From NCBI GenBank assembly GCA_963842335.1, contig CAWJGF010000004.1:1-64000 (forward strand): DNA of 64,000 nucleotides, read 5' to 3'. The notes below the pieces were generated by a model. It had not been told where the DNA came from. It worked only from the letters and a program-made list of their open reading frames with translations, and did not search any database. Source of the DNA: PALSA-600 sp963842335. GTDB taxonomy: Bacteria; Actinomycetota; Thermoleophilia; Gaiellales; Gaiellaceae. How positions within the stretch are numbered: position 1 is the stretch's first letter; every line of letters starts with the position of its first letter. Both the position numbers and the translations under genes were made by a program. Shown one piece after another: positions 46,368 to 54,440 of this stretch.

Positions 46368-47267
46368 TCAGCTGACGACTGGAACGGCCGTCGCCGACAG
46401 GACGACGCGTGCCCGGCCGGCGTTCTTTGCCTCGTACAGCGCGGTGTCGGCGGCCTCCAGAAGCTCTGCCGGCCCGCCGGCGCTGGGCGTGAAGATCGCC
46501 ACGCCGGCGCTCGCGGTCAGTTCGAGGCCATTGATCGGCTCGGCGGCGAGCACCGCGATGAGCTTCTCGGCGACGAACACGGTCCCAGGCCCGTCACCGT
46601 TCTCGGTGAGCACGCAGAACTCCTCACCGCCGTAGCGGAAGAGGGCGTCGGCCGACCTGAGGTTCCGCCGGAGCCGCGCTGCGACCTCCCGCAGGACGTC
46701 GTCGCCGGTGCGGTGGCCAAAGCGGTCGTTGATCGACTTGAAATGGTCGAGATCGAGGAGAATGCAACCGAGGTGGGAGCCGAGCTGCGCGGCCCGGGCG
46801 ACGGCTTCCGCCAGCTGGTCGTCGAGCTGCGCCCGATTGAGGAGGCCGGTCAGGCGGTCGACAGAGGCGTCGTGCGCAAGCGATGCCATGCGGCGTCCGG
46901 TGCGCAACGCGATCGACACGCGGGCGACGAGCTCCTTGGCGTCGAACGGCTTCGTCATGTAGTCGACAGCCCCGGCTTCCAGCCCGAGCACGCGATCCTG
47001 CGGCATCGTGCGTCCCGAGAGGAAGATCACGGGCGGCGGGGCCGGGTTGTCGGCCGTCAACGCGATGCAGAGGTCGTGGCCGTTCAGCACGGGCATCGAG
47101 ACGTCGAGGACGAGCAAGTCAGGGTCGTGCTCGGCGGCGAGCTGCAGCGCCTCCTCGCCGTTCTGGGCGGAGACGACGCGATACCCGGCGCGCTCGAGGC
47201 GCATGGTGACGAGGAGGCGGATGTCGGCGTCGTCGTCGGCGACCAGGATCAAGGGCGCGTTCTGCAT
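46368..47267 (-). CDS. Response regulator-diguanylate cyclase (PleD-like)
   Basis: Makes cyclic di-GMP under control of a phosphorylated receiver. 299 residues: receiver (1-~120) with VADDDADIRLL and the acceptor Asp in LLVLDVSMPVLNG, conserved Lys in DYMTKPFDAKEL, then a GGDEF domain with the GGEEF variant (active in many enzymes) and an I-site RSAD five residues before it. ATG 47267 is preferred; an in-frame GTG at 47297 would add ten residues. No sensor kinase is adjacent. Confidence 0.9.
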   Translation of the reverse strand: MQNAPLILVADDDADIRLLVTMRLERAGYRVVSAQNGEEALQLAAEHDPDLLVLDVSMPVLNGHDLCIALTADNPAPPPVIFLSGRTMPQDRVLGLEAGAVDYMTKPFDAKELVARVSIALRTGRRMASLAHDASVDRLTGLLNRAQLDDQLAEAVARAAQLGSHLGCILLDLDHFKSINDRFGHRTGDDVLREVAARLRRNLRSADALFRYGGEEFCVLTENGDGPGTVFVAEKLIAVLAAEPINGLELTASAGVAIFTPSAGGPAELLEAADTALYEAKNAGRARVVLSATAVPVVS

Positions 47268-47352
47268 ACGGCTTTCATCGGCCGATTGGGGCTTCACTTG
47301 AGCACCGCCGCCTTCGGCCGAGCCTCTATTCGGGTGACGTGGGGACCCCTTT

Positions 47353-47952
47353 TCAGTGCGCGTCGAGCCCGATTCGGCCCGAAGCGTGATCCTGCAGCCG
47401 GTCGGCCGCAGGCAGCGTTGCGACCGCGAGCATCGCGCCCCCGGCCACGACCGCGCCGACAACCGCCAAGCGCAGCGCCACGCCCGGCACCCTCGCTCGC
47501 AGCGCGCGCGGCAGTTTCAGGACGTGCGCGAGGACGTGGAGGCTCGTCGCGCCGGCCCAGACGATGAAGCTCGCCTTGTGGAGGCCGACGATCGTGCCGT
47601 GCCTCTGGTCGAGGGCGAGCAGCGCGACTCCGGTGGCGAAAAGGACGATCGTCGAGAGGACGATCACCGGTGCGACCAGGACGCGGAGGATGAGCTGGGG
47701 CGGCCCGTGCTCCACGTACTCCTCGGCGTGGAGGTAGTAGCGCAGCGTCCGCCACCCGGTGCTCGCGAGCTTCAACGCGATGATCGGGATCAGCAGCATC
47801 CCGACGAAGGCGTGCACCGTCAAGAGCGACCCGAGCTGCAGCAACGTTGCGCCCTCGATCGCGAGCAGCAGCAGCAGAATCGCGGCGACGATCGAGGTCA
47901 GTTGCTCGTTGCCCGCGCTGCCGCCTGCGAACAGTCGTTTCAGCCGTGCCAT
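47353..47952 (-). CDS. Multi-pass membrane protein, cytochrome b561-like
   Basis: 199 residues with about five membrane segments (IVAAILLLLLAIEGATLL, HAFVGMLLIPIIALKLA, APVIVLSTIVLFATGVALLAL, LRLAVVGAVVAGGAMLAV). His residues inside or at the ends of helices (TVHAFVG, VGLHKASF, SLHVLAHV) fit a di-heme b561 or DUF4405-type protein, but heme binding is inference. It is 32 bp downstream of the acyl-CoA synthetase and in the same direction, so the two may be cotranscribed. Confidence 0.72.
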   Translation of the reverse strand: MARLKRLFAGGSAGNEQLTSIVAAILLLLLAIEGATLLQLGSLLTVHAFVGMLLIPIIALKLASTGWRTLRYYLHAEEYVEHGPPQLILRVLVAPVIVLSTIVLFATGVALLALDQRHGTIVGLHKASFIVWAGATSLHVLAHVLKLPRALRARVPGVALRLAVVGAVVAGGAMLAVATLPAADRLQDHASGRIGLDAH

Positions 47953-47984
47953 CGCTCGTAGAGTGCCATCAGCCTTGCTGTCTC

Positions 47985-49688
47985 TCAGTCGTACAGCGCC
48001 GAAGCGTCGGCTGCGAAGTGCTCGAGAACGACCTTGCGGCGGAGCTTCAAGGTCGGGGTCAGCTCGTCGTGCTCGACGGTGAACTCGCGTGGAAGCACCC
48101 GGAAGCGCTTGATCTGCTCGTAGCGGCTGCGTTCCTCGTTGACGGCGTCGACCGCTCGCTGCACCTGGGCGTTTGCCTCCTCGGGTGAGAGGCTCGCAGT
48201 CGACTCGGGATCGAGCGTGATCAGCGCCGCGATATACGGCCGGCGGTCGCCGACGATGACCGCCTGCGACACGACCCGGTGCGCCTTCAGCTCGTTCTCG
48301 AGGTTCTGCGGCGCGACATTCTTGCCCCCGGCCGTGACGATGATGTCCTTCTTGCGATCGGTGATGACCAGGAAGCCGTCGTCGTCGATGTGGCCGACAT
48401 CGCCTGTGTGCACGAAGCCCTCGGCGTCGAGCACCTCGCGCGTCGCCTCCTCGTCGCGGTAGTAGCCGGCGAAGACGGTGTTCGAGCGCAGCAGGATCTC
48501 GCCGTCCTCGGCGATCACGATCTCGACGCCTGGAAGCGGCTTGCCGACCGTGCCGAACTTGAAGTCCTCCTGCCGGTTGACGGTTGCTGCCGTCGTCACC
48601 TCGGAGAGGCCATAGCCCTCGAGGATCAGGATGTCGATCGCATGGAAGAACTCGGCGATGTCGCGGGAGAGGGGCGCGCCGCCCGCGTTCGCGACGCGCA
48701 GCCGTCCGCCGAGACGCGCCTTCACCTTCGTGTAGACGAGCCGGTCGGCGATGCGATGCTGCAGCGCGAGTGCGCGCGGCACGGGCTGCTTGGCCTGGCG
48801 CAGCTTCGAGACACGCAGGCCGACGCCCATCGCCCAGTCGACCAGCGCCTTGCGCGCGCCGGTCTGCGATTCGAACCCCGCGACGACCGCGGTGTGGATC
48901 TTCTCGTAGACGCGCGGTACGCTCGGGAAGAGCGTCGGCCGCACGCGCACGAGTTCGGAGCCCGCGCGCAGCGGGTCGGGCAGGAATGCGATCGTATAGC
49001 CCGTGTACGCCGCCGAGAGGTGCAGGAGGCGGCCGTAATTGTGCGCGAGCGGCAGGTAGAGGAGCATCACGTCGCCGGGCTCTGTCAAGCGATGCTCCAT
49101 CTCGTCTGTCTTCGCGACCATCGCGTAGTAGTTGCGGTGGCGGATCATGCAGGCCTTCGGCGGCCCGGTTGTGCCCGAGGTGTAGATGAACGTGAAGAGG
49201 TCGTCCTCGTCGATCGAGTCCGCGCGCTCGTCGAGCGCGCCGGGATTCTCCGCCGCAAACGCGCGACCCCGTTCGCGCAGGTCTCCGAGGTCGGCAAACG
49301 AGAGGACGTGCTCGAGGTTCGCGCCGAGTTTCGCGCGCTGTTCGTCGTCCTCGACGAACGCGCCGACACAGTCCGAGTGCTCGATCACGTACTGCACGTC
49401 GTGCGGCGAGCTGTTCGCGTAGATCGGCGCGCCGACGGCGCCTACGAGTGCCAGAGCGAAATCGAAGAGCGACCATTCGAGATTCGTGCGCGCGAGGATT
49501 GCGAAGGAATCGCCGCGCCGGATCCCGAGTGCGAGCAAGCCGTTCGCGATCTCGTCGACGGCCTGGGCGGCATCGGCCCAGGAGACTTCCTGCCACTCAC
49601 CTGACACCTCGGTCAGGTAGGCAGGGTCGGGATGCGCGGCTGCGACCGCGTCCCGCCACAGATTCGCGATCGTGCGGGCGCGGGCCAC
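47985..49688 (-). CDS. Long-chain acyl-CoA synthetase (AMP-forming)
   Basis: Activates fatty acids to acyl-CoA via acyl-AMP. 567 residues from GTG 49688 with the P-loop FTFIYTSGTTGPPKACMIRH, GYGLSEVTTAAT, and TGDVGHIDDDGFLVITDRKK followed by the catalytic Lys region (TLKLRRK). Overall layout is the FadD15/long-chain type. TAGGAT 8 bp before the GTG supports this start over ATG 49748. It is divergent from ku. Confidence 0.92.
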   Translation of the reverse strand: MARARTIANLWRDAVAAAHPDPAYLTEVSGEWQEVSWADAAQAVDEIANGLLALGIRRGDSFAILARTNLEWSLFDFALALVGAVGAPIYANSSPHDVQYVIEHSDCVGAFVEDDEQRAKLGANLEHVLSFADLGDLRERGRAFAAENPGALDERADSIDEDDLFTFIYTSGTTGPPKACMIRHRNYYAMVAKTDEMEHRLTEPGDVMLLYLPLAHNYGRLLHLSAAYTGYTIAFLPDPLRAGSELVRVRPTLFPSVPRVYEKIHTAVVAGFESQTGARKALVDWAMGVGLRVSKLRQAKQPVPRALALQHRIADRLVYTKVKARLGGRLRVANAGGAPLSRDIAEFFHAIDILILEGYGLSEVTTAATVNRQEDFKFGTVGKPLPGVEIVIAEDGEILLRSNTVFAGYYRDEEATREVLDAEGFVHTGDVGHIDDDGFLVITDRKKDIIVTAGGKNVAPQNLENELKAHRVVSQAVIVGDRRPYIAALITLDPESTASLSPEEANAQVQRAVDAVNEERSRYEQIKRFRVLPREFTVEHDELTPTLKLRRKVVLEHFAADASALYD

Positions 49689-49756
49689 TGCTGCAAATCC
49701 TAATGATTGCCCCGCCGGCAGGAAGACGGTCGAAGGAGGCGAATCCACCTCGTCCT

Positions 49757-49796
49757 CTCTACAATCACCGCTTCCGCTCTACAATTACCCTTCTGC
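49757..49796 (+). promoter_or_regulatory. Two tandem 20-bp repeats each with TACAAT before ku
   Basis: CTCTACAAT occurs at about 49757 and 49777 within an imperfect 20-bp direct repeat. Each copy holds TACAAT, a good -10 box. The second lies about 25 bp before the ku start. No clear -35 is seen. It could be twin promoters or a regulator site. Confidence 0.45.
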
Positions 49797-49810
49797 TTCA
49801 AACCCATCAA

Positions 49811-50659
49811 ATGCGCACAACCTGGAACGGCTCAGTCAGCTTCGGACTCGTCAACATCCCCGTCGGCCTCGCGCCGGCGACGAAGGCGGTCGCCCGCCAG
49901 TCGGATGTGTCGTTCCGCATGCTGCACCGCGAGTGCGCCACGCCGATCAAGCAGAAGCGCTGGTGTCCAGTCCACGAGCGCGATGTCGAGTCCGACGAGC
50001 TCGTCCGCGGCTGGGAGGTGGCGAAGGGCCAGTTCGTGCTGGTCGAGGACGCCGATCTCGAGGCGATCGAGCAGCATGACACGAGTCGCTCGATCGAGAT
50101 CAGCCGTTTCGTGCGCCTGGAGGAAGTCGACCCGGTCTACTACGACCGCACCTACTTCCTCGTCCCTGCCGGGGCCGAGGCTGCCCGGCGGCCGTACGTG
50201 CTCCTGCTCGAGGCGATGAAGTCCGCGGATGTTGCAGCACTGGGTCGCTTCGTCCTCGCAGGCAAAGAAAAGCTCTGCCTCATCCGCCCGATGGGCGAGG
50301 CGCTCGCACTCGAGACGCTCTTCGTCCACGAGGACGTGAAGGATCACGCCGAGATCGACGAGGCGATCGCGAGCGCCGAGGTGAAGAAGCCCGAGCTCGA
50401 CCTGGCGAAGCAGATCATCGCGTCGCTCGAGGCGCCGTTCGACCCGGAGGAGCTGCGCAGCGAGTACCGGGAGTCCCTGCGGGAGCTACTCGAGGCGAAG
50501 CTCGCGGGCCAGGAGATCGAGGTCCCCGAGCCGGACGCGCCGACACCGGTGATCGACCTGATGGAAGCGCTGAAGGCGTCCGTCGCCGCGTCGCAGCTGG
50601 AGCCGGACGCGGGCAAGAAGAAGGCGGCGCCGCGCAAGCGCGCCGCCGCCTCCAAGTAG
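49811..50659 (+). CDS. ku: Ku protein (non-homologous end joining)
   Basis: Bacterial Ku forms homodimeric rings on broken DNA ends and recruits LigD. 282 residues: MRTTWNGSVSFGLVNIPVGL, RCxTPIKQKRWCPVHERDVE region, EEVDPVYYDRTYFLVP, and the minimal C-terminal region, ending in a Lys/Ala-rich tail (KKKAAPRKRAAAS) as in mycobacterial Ku. The ATG at 49811 is the family start. LigD is not in this window. Confidence 0.95.
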   Translation: MRTTWNGSVSFGLVNIPVGLAPATKAVARQSDVSFRMLHRECATPIKQKRWCPVHERDVESDELVRGWEVAKGQFVLVEDADLEAIEQHDTSRSIEISRFVRLEEVDPVYYDRTYFLVPAGAEAARRPYVLLLEAMKSADVAALGRFVLAGKEKLCLIRPMGEALALETLFVHEDVKDHAEIDEAIASAEVKKPELDLAKQIIASLEAPFDPEELRSEYRESLRELLEAKLAGQEIEVPEPDAPTPVIDLMEALKASVAASQLEPDAGKKKAAPRKRAAASK

Positions 50660-50678
50660 CGTCTCCTTACTCGCGCGA

Positions 50679-50849
50679 TCAGTGCGGCGCGGGAAGCGCC
50701 CCGAGCGCCTGCAGCTGCGCCTGGAAGAGGAACTTGTCGATCTTGCCGTGATAGATCGGCACGCTCTCCTCGAGGCAGATGCGGATCACCTCGTCGCGGT
50801 CGATCCCGACTTCCTTCGACAACTCGTCCGGCGTCAGATGGTTGGCCAT
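50679..50849 (-). CDS. 56-residue small protein, helix-turn-helix-like, unknown function
   Basis: The minus strand encodes MANHLTPDELSKEVGIDRDE, then VIRICLEESVPIYHGKIDKF and LFQAQLQALGALPAPH. The ATG at 50849 has AGAGGAGCG about 4-12 bp upstream, an excellent ribosome site. TPDELSKEVGIDRDEVIRIC looks like the first helices of a MerR/excisionase-type fold, so it may bind DNA; this is inference. It is convergent with ku (19-bp gap). Confidence 0.7.
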   Translation of the reverse strand: MANHLTPDELSKEVGIDRDEVIRICLEESVPIYHGKIDKFLFQAQLQALGALPAPH

Positions 50850-50910
50850 CTCGCTCCTCTCTCATCGTTGTCGTTCAACGAAAATGTTTTTCGACGATCT
50901 CGATGCGCAC

Positions 50911-50944
50911 AAAAAAGCCCGCCGCGCGAATGCGCGAGCGGGCT
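50911..50944 (-). terminator. Rho-independent terminator (minus strand)
   Basis: On the minus strand: a stem AGCCCGC/GCGGGCT with an inner GCGCG helix and GAAT-type loop, followed by TTTTTT. It is the only hairpin in the window with a classic T-tract. It ends whatever is transcribed leftward from about 51040. Confidence 0.8.
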
Positions 50945-51038
50945 AGGCCTTCAGCTCCTTTGGGCACAGGCGGGGGCTCAAAGGGTGCCCCGCCTTGTTG
51001 CCGGCAAACTCACAGTACGAGAAGAATAATCGATCCAC
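50943..51038 (-). CDS. Possible 31-residue Cys/His mini-protein or small RNA
   Basis: Read from GTG 51038 the minus strand encodes MDRLFFSYCEFAGNKAGHPL followed by SPRLCPKELKA and a TAG that lies in the terminator stem. Cys, His and Cys are spaced as in a tiny metal-binding knuckle. The same DNA can fold into a GGCGGGG/CCCCGCC-type hairpin, so an untranslated small RNA is equally possible. The start codon shares a CACGTG palindrome with the divergent hydrolase start. Evidence for real expression is the terminator directly downstream. Confidence 0.35.
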   Translation of the reverse strand: MDRLFFSYCEFAGNKAGHPLSPRLCPKELKA

Positions 51039-51876
51039 GTGACGGATGCGGCGATTCTTCTCCCGGGCTTCGAGGAACGGCACCACGAGCGGCGTGGGGC
51101 GCGGGTTCGGGTCTTCAGCGCCGGGGCCGGACCTGCCCTCCTGCTCGTGCACGGCTTCGGGGGAGCGGCGTGGAACTTCGACGAGCTCGCGCAACTCCTG
51201 CCGGGACGCCGGCTCCTGATCCCCGATCTGCCCGGGCACGGCGGTTCGGCGCCGCCTCCCGGCTCCGAGCCTCGCAGGGTTCGCGGATGTGCTCGCGGAC
51301 GTGCTCACCGCCGAGGGGATCGACGAGACGGACGTTCTCGGCCACTCGCTCGGCGGAGTCGTCGCTCTGCGGCTCGCCGTGCGCCACCCGGAACGCGTTC
51401 GCCGGCTGATTCTCGCCGCGCCTGCCGGCATCTCGAGTGCGACGCGCATCGCGGAGCTCACGATCGCGCTCGTGGGGCTCGTCCAGCCCGGCCGGATCGC
51501 GGGCCGGCGAGCGGATCGCATTGCGCGGTCGCGGAGGTTGCGCCGCATCGTGTTCGGCCCGTTCGAGGTCTCGAACCCAGATGTCCTGTCCGAGCGGGCG
51601 GTGCACGGGTTCCTGCGCGGGCCGACGATGCACACCGATGCGCTCGGTGCAGGCCTCGCGCTGAGCGCCGACGATCCGCGCCGCGACCTCGACCGGGTGC
51701 GTCCCCCGGCGCTTGTCCTCTGGGGTGGCCGCGACCGTCAGGTGCCGCTCGAGGACGGCTTCGAGTATGCGCGCCGGCTGGGCGCGCCGCTCCGCACGAT
51801 CGCCGACTGCGGCCACCTGCTGATCGGCGAGCGCCCGGACGCGTGCGCGCGGGCGACGCTCGAGTTCCTCTCTTAG
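51039..51876 (+). pseudogene. Alpha/beta-hydrolase, frame broken
   Basis: An esterase/lipase-like fold. The first frame (GTG 51039) has LLLVHGFGGAAWNFDELAQL with the oxyanion HGFGG and LIPDLPGHGGSAPPPGS. The second frame resumes at LAGFADVLADVL and has the nucleophile elbow GHSLGG, the Asp in LVLWGGRDRQVPLED and the final His in IADCGHLLIGERPD. Dropping one base near 51267-51275 joins the two into ~278 residues with a complete Ser-Asp-His triad. Two tandem hairpins follow. Confidence 0.82.
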
Positions 51877-51886
51877 GGAGAGGAAC
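51864..51886 (+). terminator. Hairpin at the hydrolase stop codon
   Basis: GTTCCTCTC and GAGAGGAAC form a 9-bp stem around TTAGG, which contains the stop codon. It is followed 2 bp later by a second hairpin. Confidence 0.5.
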
Positions 51887-51888
51887 GA

Positions 51889-51914
51889 GAGAGGCGCGGT
51901 CGCCCGCGCCTCTC
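51889..51914. terminator. Second hairpin between hydrolase and tRNA-Pro
   Basis: An 11-bp perfect stem (GAGAGGCGCGG with CCGCGCCTCTC) with a TCGC loop. It can act for the hydrolase on one strand and for tRNA-Pro, which ends 9 bp away, on the other. Confidence 0.55.
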
Positions 51915-51922
51915 GCAGTTCA

Positions 51923-51996
51923 TCGGGGTGCGGAGATTTGAACTCCGGACCTCTCCGACCCGAACGGAGCGCGCTACCAGGCTGCGCCACACCCCG
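51923..51996 (-). tRNA. tRNA-Pro (anticodon CGG)
   Basis: The minus strand folds as a full cloverleaf of 74 nt: acceptor CGGGGTG/CACCCCG with discriminator A, D-arm GCGC..GCGC with AGCCTGGTA loop, anticodon stem CTCCG/CGGAG with loop TTCGGGT (anticodon CGG), variable AGGTC, and T-arm CGGAG/CTCCG with TTCAAAT. The 3' CCA is not encoded. Confidence 0.96.
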
Positions 51997-52079
51997 AACG
52001 GGCGTAAGGGTAGCGCTTCTCGCTCACGCAGTTGCCTCGGACGGACGCCACGAGGCCGTTGGACCGTCGGACCTGGAAG

Positions 52080-53294
52080 TCAGGTCACGCGCACCTTCGC
52101 CCAGGCGAGCGGCACGAACCAGAGCAAGGCGCCGAGCGTGCCGCCGACCGCGAGGATCGTCGTCGGCGCGACCACCCCGGCGATCGCGCCCGCGACCACG
52201 AACCCGACCGGCGTCAGGCCGAGCGAGCCGAAGTAGTCCAGGCTGAGCACGCGCGACAGGAGCTCTTCCGGCACGAGCTCGCTGATCAGGTTCAGCCAGG
52301 CCGAGATTCCGATCCCGATCCAGAAGCCGCGCCACGTCGCCGCGACGACCGCGAGCGGGTACCACGGCGAGAGCGCGAGCACGACGATGCCGAGGTCGTT
52401 GATCCCGAACGCGGCGAAGCAGATGACGATCCGGTGGCGCCTCGGATGCCAGCGTGCCCACACCAGCGAGCCGGCGACCATTCCAGCTGCCATCACGCTG
52501 AAGAGCAGGCCGTACGCGCCGACCCCGCGGTGATAGTGCGTGAGCACGATCCTCGGCAGCAGTGCCGTGTAGGGCGCCATGGCGATCATCAGGATCACCG
52601 TCGCCGCGGCGATGCCCGTCCAGATCCAGGGCACGCTCAGGACGTAGCGGAAGCCGGCGGCCAGTTCGCGGCCCATGCCGAGACGCGGCTGCGGCTGGAT
52701 CGGGCGCGGGCGCGCCAGCCAGAGCGCTGTCGCGGAGACCACGAACGACACGGCCTCGACGGCCCACACCACGTCGGGGCCGGTCGTCGCGTAGAGCGCG
52801 GCCGCGATCGCCGGCCCGACGACCGCGCTTCCGTTCCGGGCGATCCCGATCCAGGAGGTCGCCGAGGGCAGCATCGGAGCGTCGACGACGAGCGGCACGA
52901 TGCCGCCGAATGCCGGCTGGAAGAACCCGTCGGCCGCGCCGAAGCACGCGGCGAGCACGAGGACGCCCGCCAGATCGAGATGGCCGGTGACGTCGAGCCC
53001 GAAGAAGATGGCGGCGACGACGGCGCGGGAGAGGTCGGACGAGATCATCAGCAGACGCCGCGAATGGCGGTCGGCCAGGACTCCACCCCAGAGCAGTGTC
53101 GCGAGCATCGCGAGCGACTCGAGCGCCAGGACGAACGCGAGCGAGCCGGCGTTCCCGGTCAGCGCGGTGACGCGCCACCCGAGGGCGACGATGAACGCCG
53201 CATCCCCGACGAACGAGATCGTCTGACCGCCCCAGAGGAGGCGAAAGTCGCGGCTACGGAACGCTGCGAGGCTGCCGGGCCGCGGACTCTCCAT
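52080..53294 (-). CDS. MFS transporter (EntS/MFS_3-like exporter)
   Basis: 404 residues from ATG 53294, with twelve predicted membrane segments. N-terminal FRSRDFRLLWGGQTISFVGD and the loop GGVLADRHSRRLLMISSDLS (MFS motif A, DRxxRR) are typical of drug or siderophore exporters of the MFS_3 family. The substrate is unknown. An ATG at 53330 is possible but would overlap the divergent HAD gene. Confidence 0.9.
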   Translation of the reverse strand: MESPRPGSLAAFRSRDFRLLWGGQTISFVGDAAFIVALGWRVTALTGNAGSLAFVLALESLAMLATLLWGGVLADRHSRRLLMISSDLSRAVVAAIFFGLDVTGHLDLAGVLVLAACFGAADGFFQPAFGGIVPLVVDAPMLPSATSWIGIARNGSAVVGPAIAAALYATTGPDVVWAVEAVSFVVSATALWLARPRPIQPQPRLGMGRELAAGFRYVLSVPWIWTGIAAATVILMIAMAPYTALLPRIVLTHYHRGVGAYGLLFSVMAAGMVAGSLVWARWHPRRHRIVICFAAFGINDLGIVVLALSPWYPLAVVAATWRGFWIGIGISAWLNLISELVPEELLSRVLSLDYFGSLGLTPVGFVVAGAIAGVVAPTTILAVGGTLGALLWFVPLAWAKVRVT

Positions 53295-53323
53295 GCCGGG
53301 CCTGAGGCTATCGTCGTGCGTCG

Positions 53324-53995
53324 ATGGCAAAAGCAGTCATCTTCGACGTCGACTTCACGATCGCGAAGCCCGGCCCCGACCTCGGCGCCGAGGGCTACGT
53401 CCGGCTCGGGGCGCGCCACGGACTCGCGCTCGACGCCGCGCGGTACGACAGCGCGCGCAGGGCGGCGTTCGAGACCCTGAAGCGCCACCCCGAGCTCGAT
53501 CACGATCAGGAGATCTGGATTCTCTTCACAGAGCGGATCATCGAGGGGATGGGCGGGTCCGGCGACACGTACGCGGCCGCGGTGGAGATGACCGCGAACT
53601 GGGAGCACGCGCAGCACTTCGAGTTGTACGACGACGCGCCGCCTGCGCTCGCCGCGCTGCGCAGACACGGGCTCAAGCTCGGGCTGCTCTCGAACACCGA
53701 GCGCGACCTGACGGACTTCGTCGCGCACCATCGCCTGGCGGTCGACGCTGTGCTGACGTCGCGCGTGCACGGGAAGACAAAGCCGCACGAGACGATCTTT
53801 CGCCGGATGCTCGAGTTGCTCGACGTCGATGCCGCGGATGCCGTGATGGTCGGCGACACACTCGAAGACGACGTCGAGGGAGCTCGCGCGGTCGGCATGC
53901 GTGCAATCCTCGTCGACCGCCAGGGCGTTCATCCCGACGCCGCGGACAGGCTCGGCGATCTGCGCGGTCTCGCCCAGGCCCTCGACCTCGAATAG
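53324..53995 (+). CDS. HAD-superfamily hydrolase with DVDFT motif
   Basis: 223 residues. Motif I reads FDVDFTIAKPG, with Phe instead of the usual Gly after the second Asp; motif II is GLLSNTERDLTDF, the Lys is in KTKPHETIF, and motif IV is VMVGDTLEDDVEGARAVGMR. The catalytic Asp pair is kept, so activity is expected. TATCGT lies 9 bp before the ATG. Divergent from the MFS gene with a 29-bp gap. Confidence 0.87.
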   Translation: MAKAVIFDVDFTIAKPGPDLGAEGYVRLGARHGLALDAARYDSARRAAFETLKRHPELDHDQEIWILFTERIIEGMGGSGDTYAAAVEMTANWEHAQHFELYDDAPPALAALRRHGLKLGLLSNTERDLTDFVAHHRLAVDAVLTSRVHGKTKPHETIFRRMLELLDVDAADAVMVGDTLEDDVEGARAVGMRAILVDRQGVHPDAADRLGDLRGLAQALDLE

Positions 53996-54004
53996 GCTTC
54001 AGCT

Positions 54005-54430
54005 GTGAGCTGGCTCCCCTGGGTGCTGCTGGCGGTGGCCCTGGCGATCGGCGAGTTGCTGACGCCCGGCCTCTTCTTCCTCGGCCCGGTCGCCCTCGCT
54101 GCGGGGGCTGCGGCGTGCGCGGCGGCGCTCGGTGCCGGCTTGATCGGGTCACTGCTCGTGTTCATCTGCGGCTCGTTCGCGACGCTCGGCCTCCTGCGAC
54201 CGATCGCACGGCGGCACGTCCGGCTGCCCGCGCTGTCGCGGACGGGAACCGACGCCCTGGTCGGTCGCAAGGCCCTCGTCACGCGCCAGGTCGACGTGCA
54301 CGGCGGGCGGGTGCGCATCGCCGGCGCCGAGTGGAGCGCCAGGGCCTACATCGACGACCAGGTGCTCGCAGAGGGCCAGACTGTGGACATCATCCAGATC
54401 GAGGGCGCAACCGCCCTCGTTGCCGAATAG
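54005..54430 (+). CDS. NfeD-family membrane protein
   Basis: A short NfeD (141 residues): two to three membrane segments (residues ~4-70) and a C-terminal OB-fold (GTDALVGRKALVTRQVDVHG; RVRIAGAEWSARAYIDDQVL). NfeD proteins partner with SPFH proteins in membrane microdomains. It directly precedes the SPFH gene. GTG start. Confidence 0.92.
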   Translation: MSWLPWVLLAVALAIGELLTPGLFFLGPVALAAGAAACAAALGAGLIGSLLVFICGSFATLGLLRPIARRHVRLPALSRTGTDALVGRKALVTRQVDVHGGRVRIAGAEWSARAYIDDQVLAEGQTVDIIQIEGATALVAE

Positions 54431-54440
54431 GAGGGTCTGC

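Noticed and set aside
49811..50659. Defence island around ku
   Set aside because: Neighbours are metabolic genes; no nuclease, methylase or other defence genes are visible.
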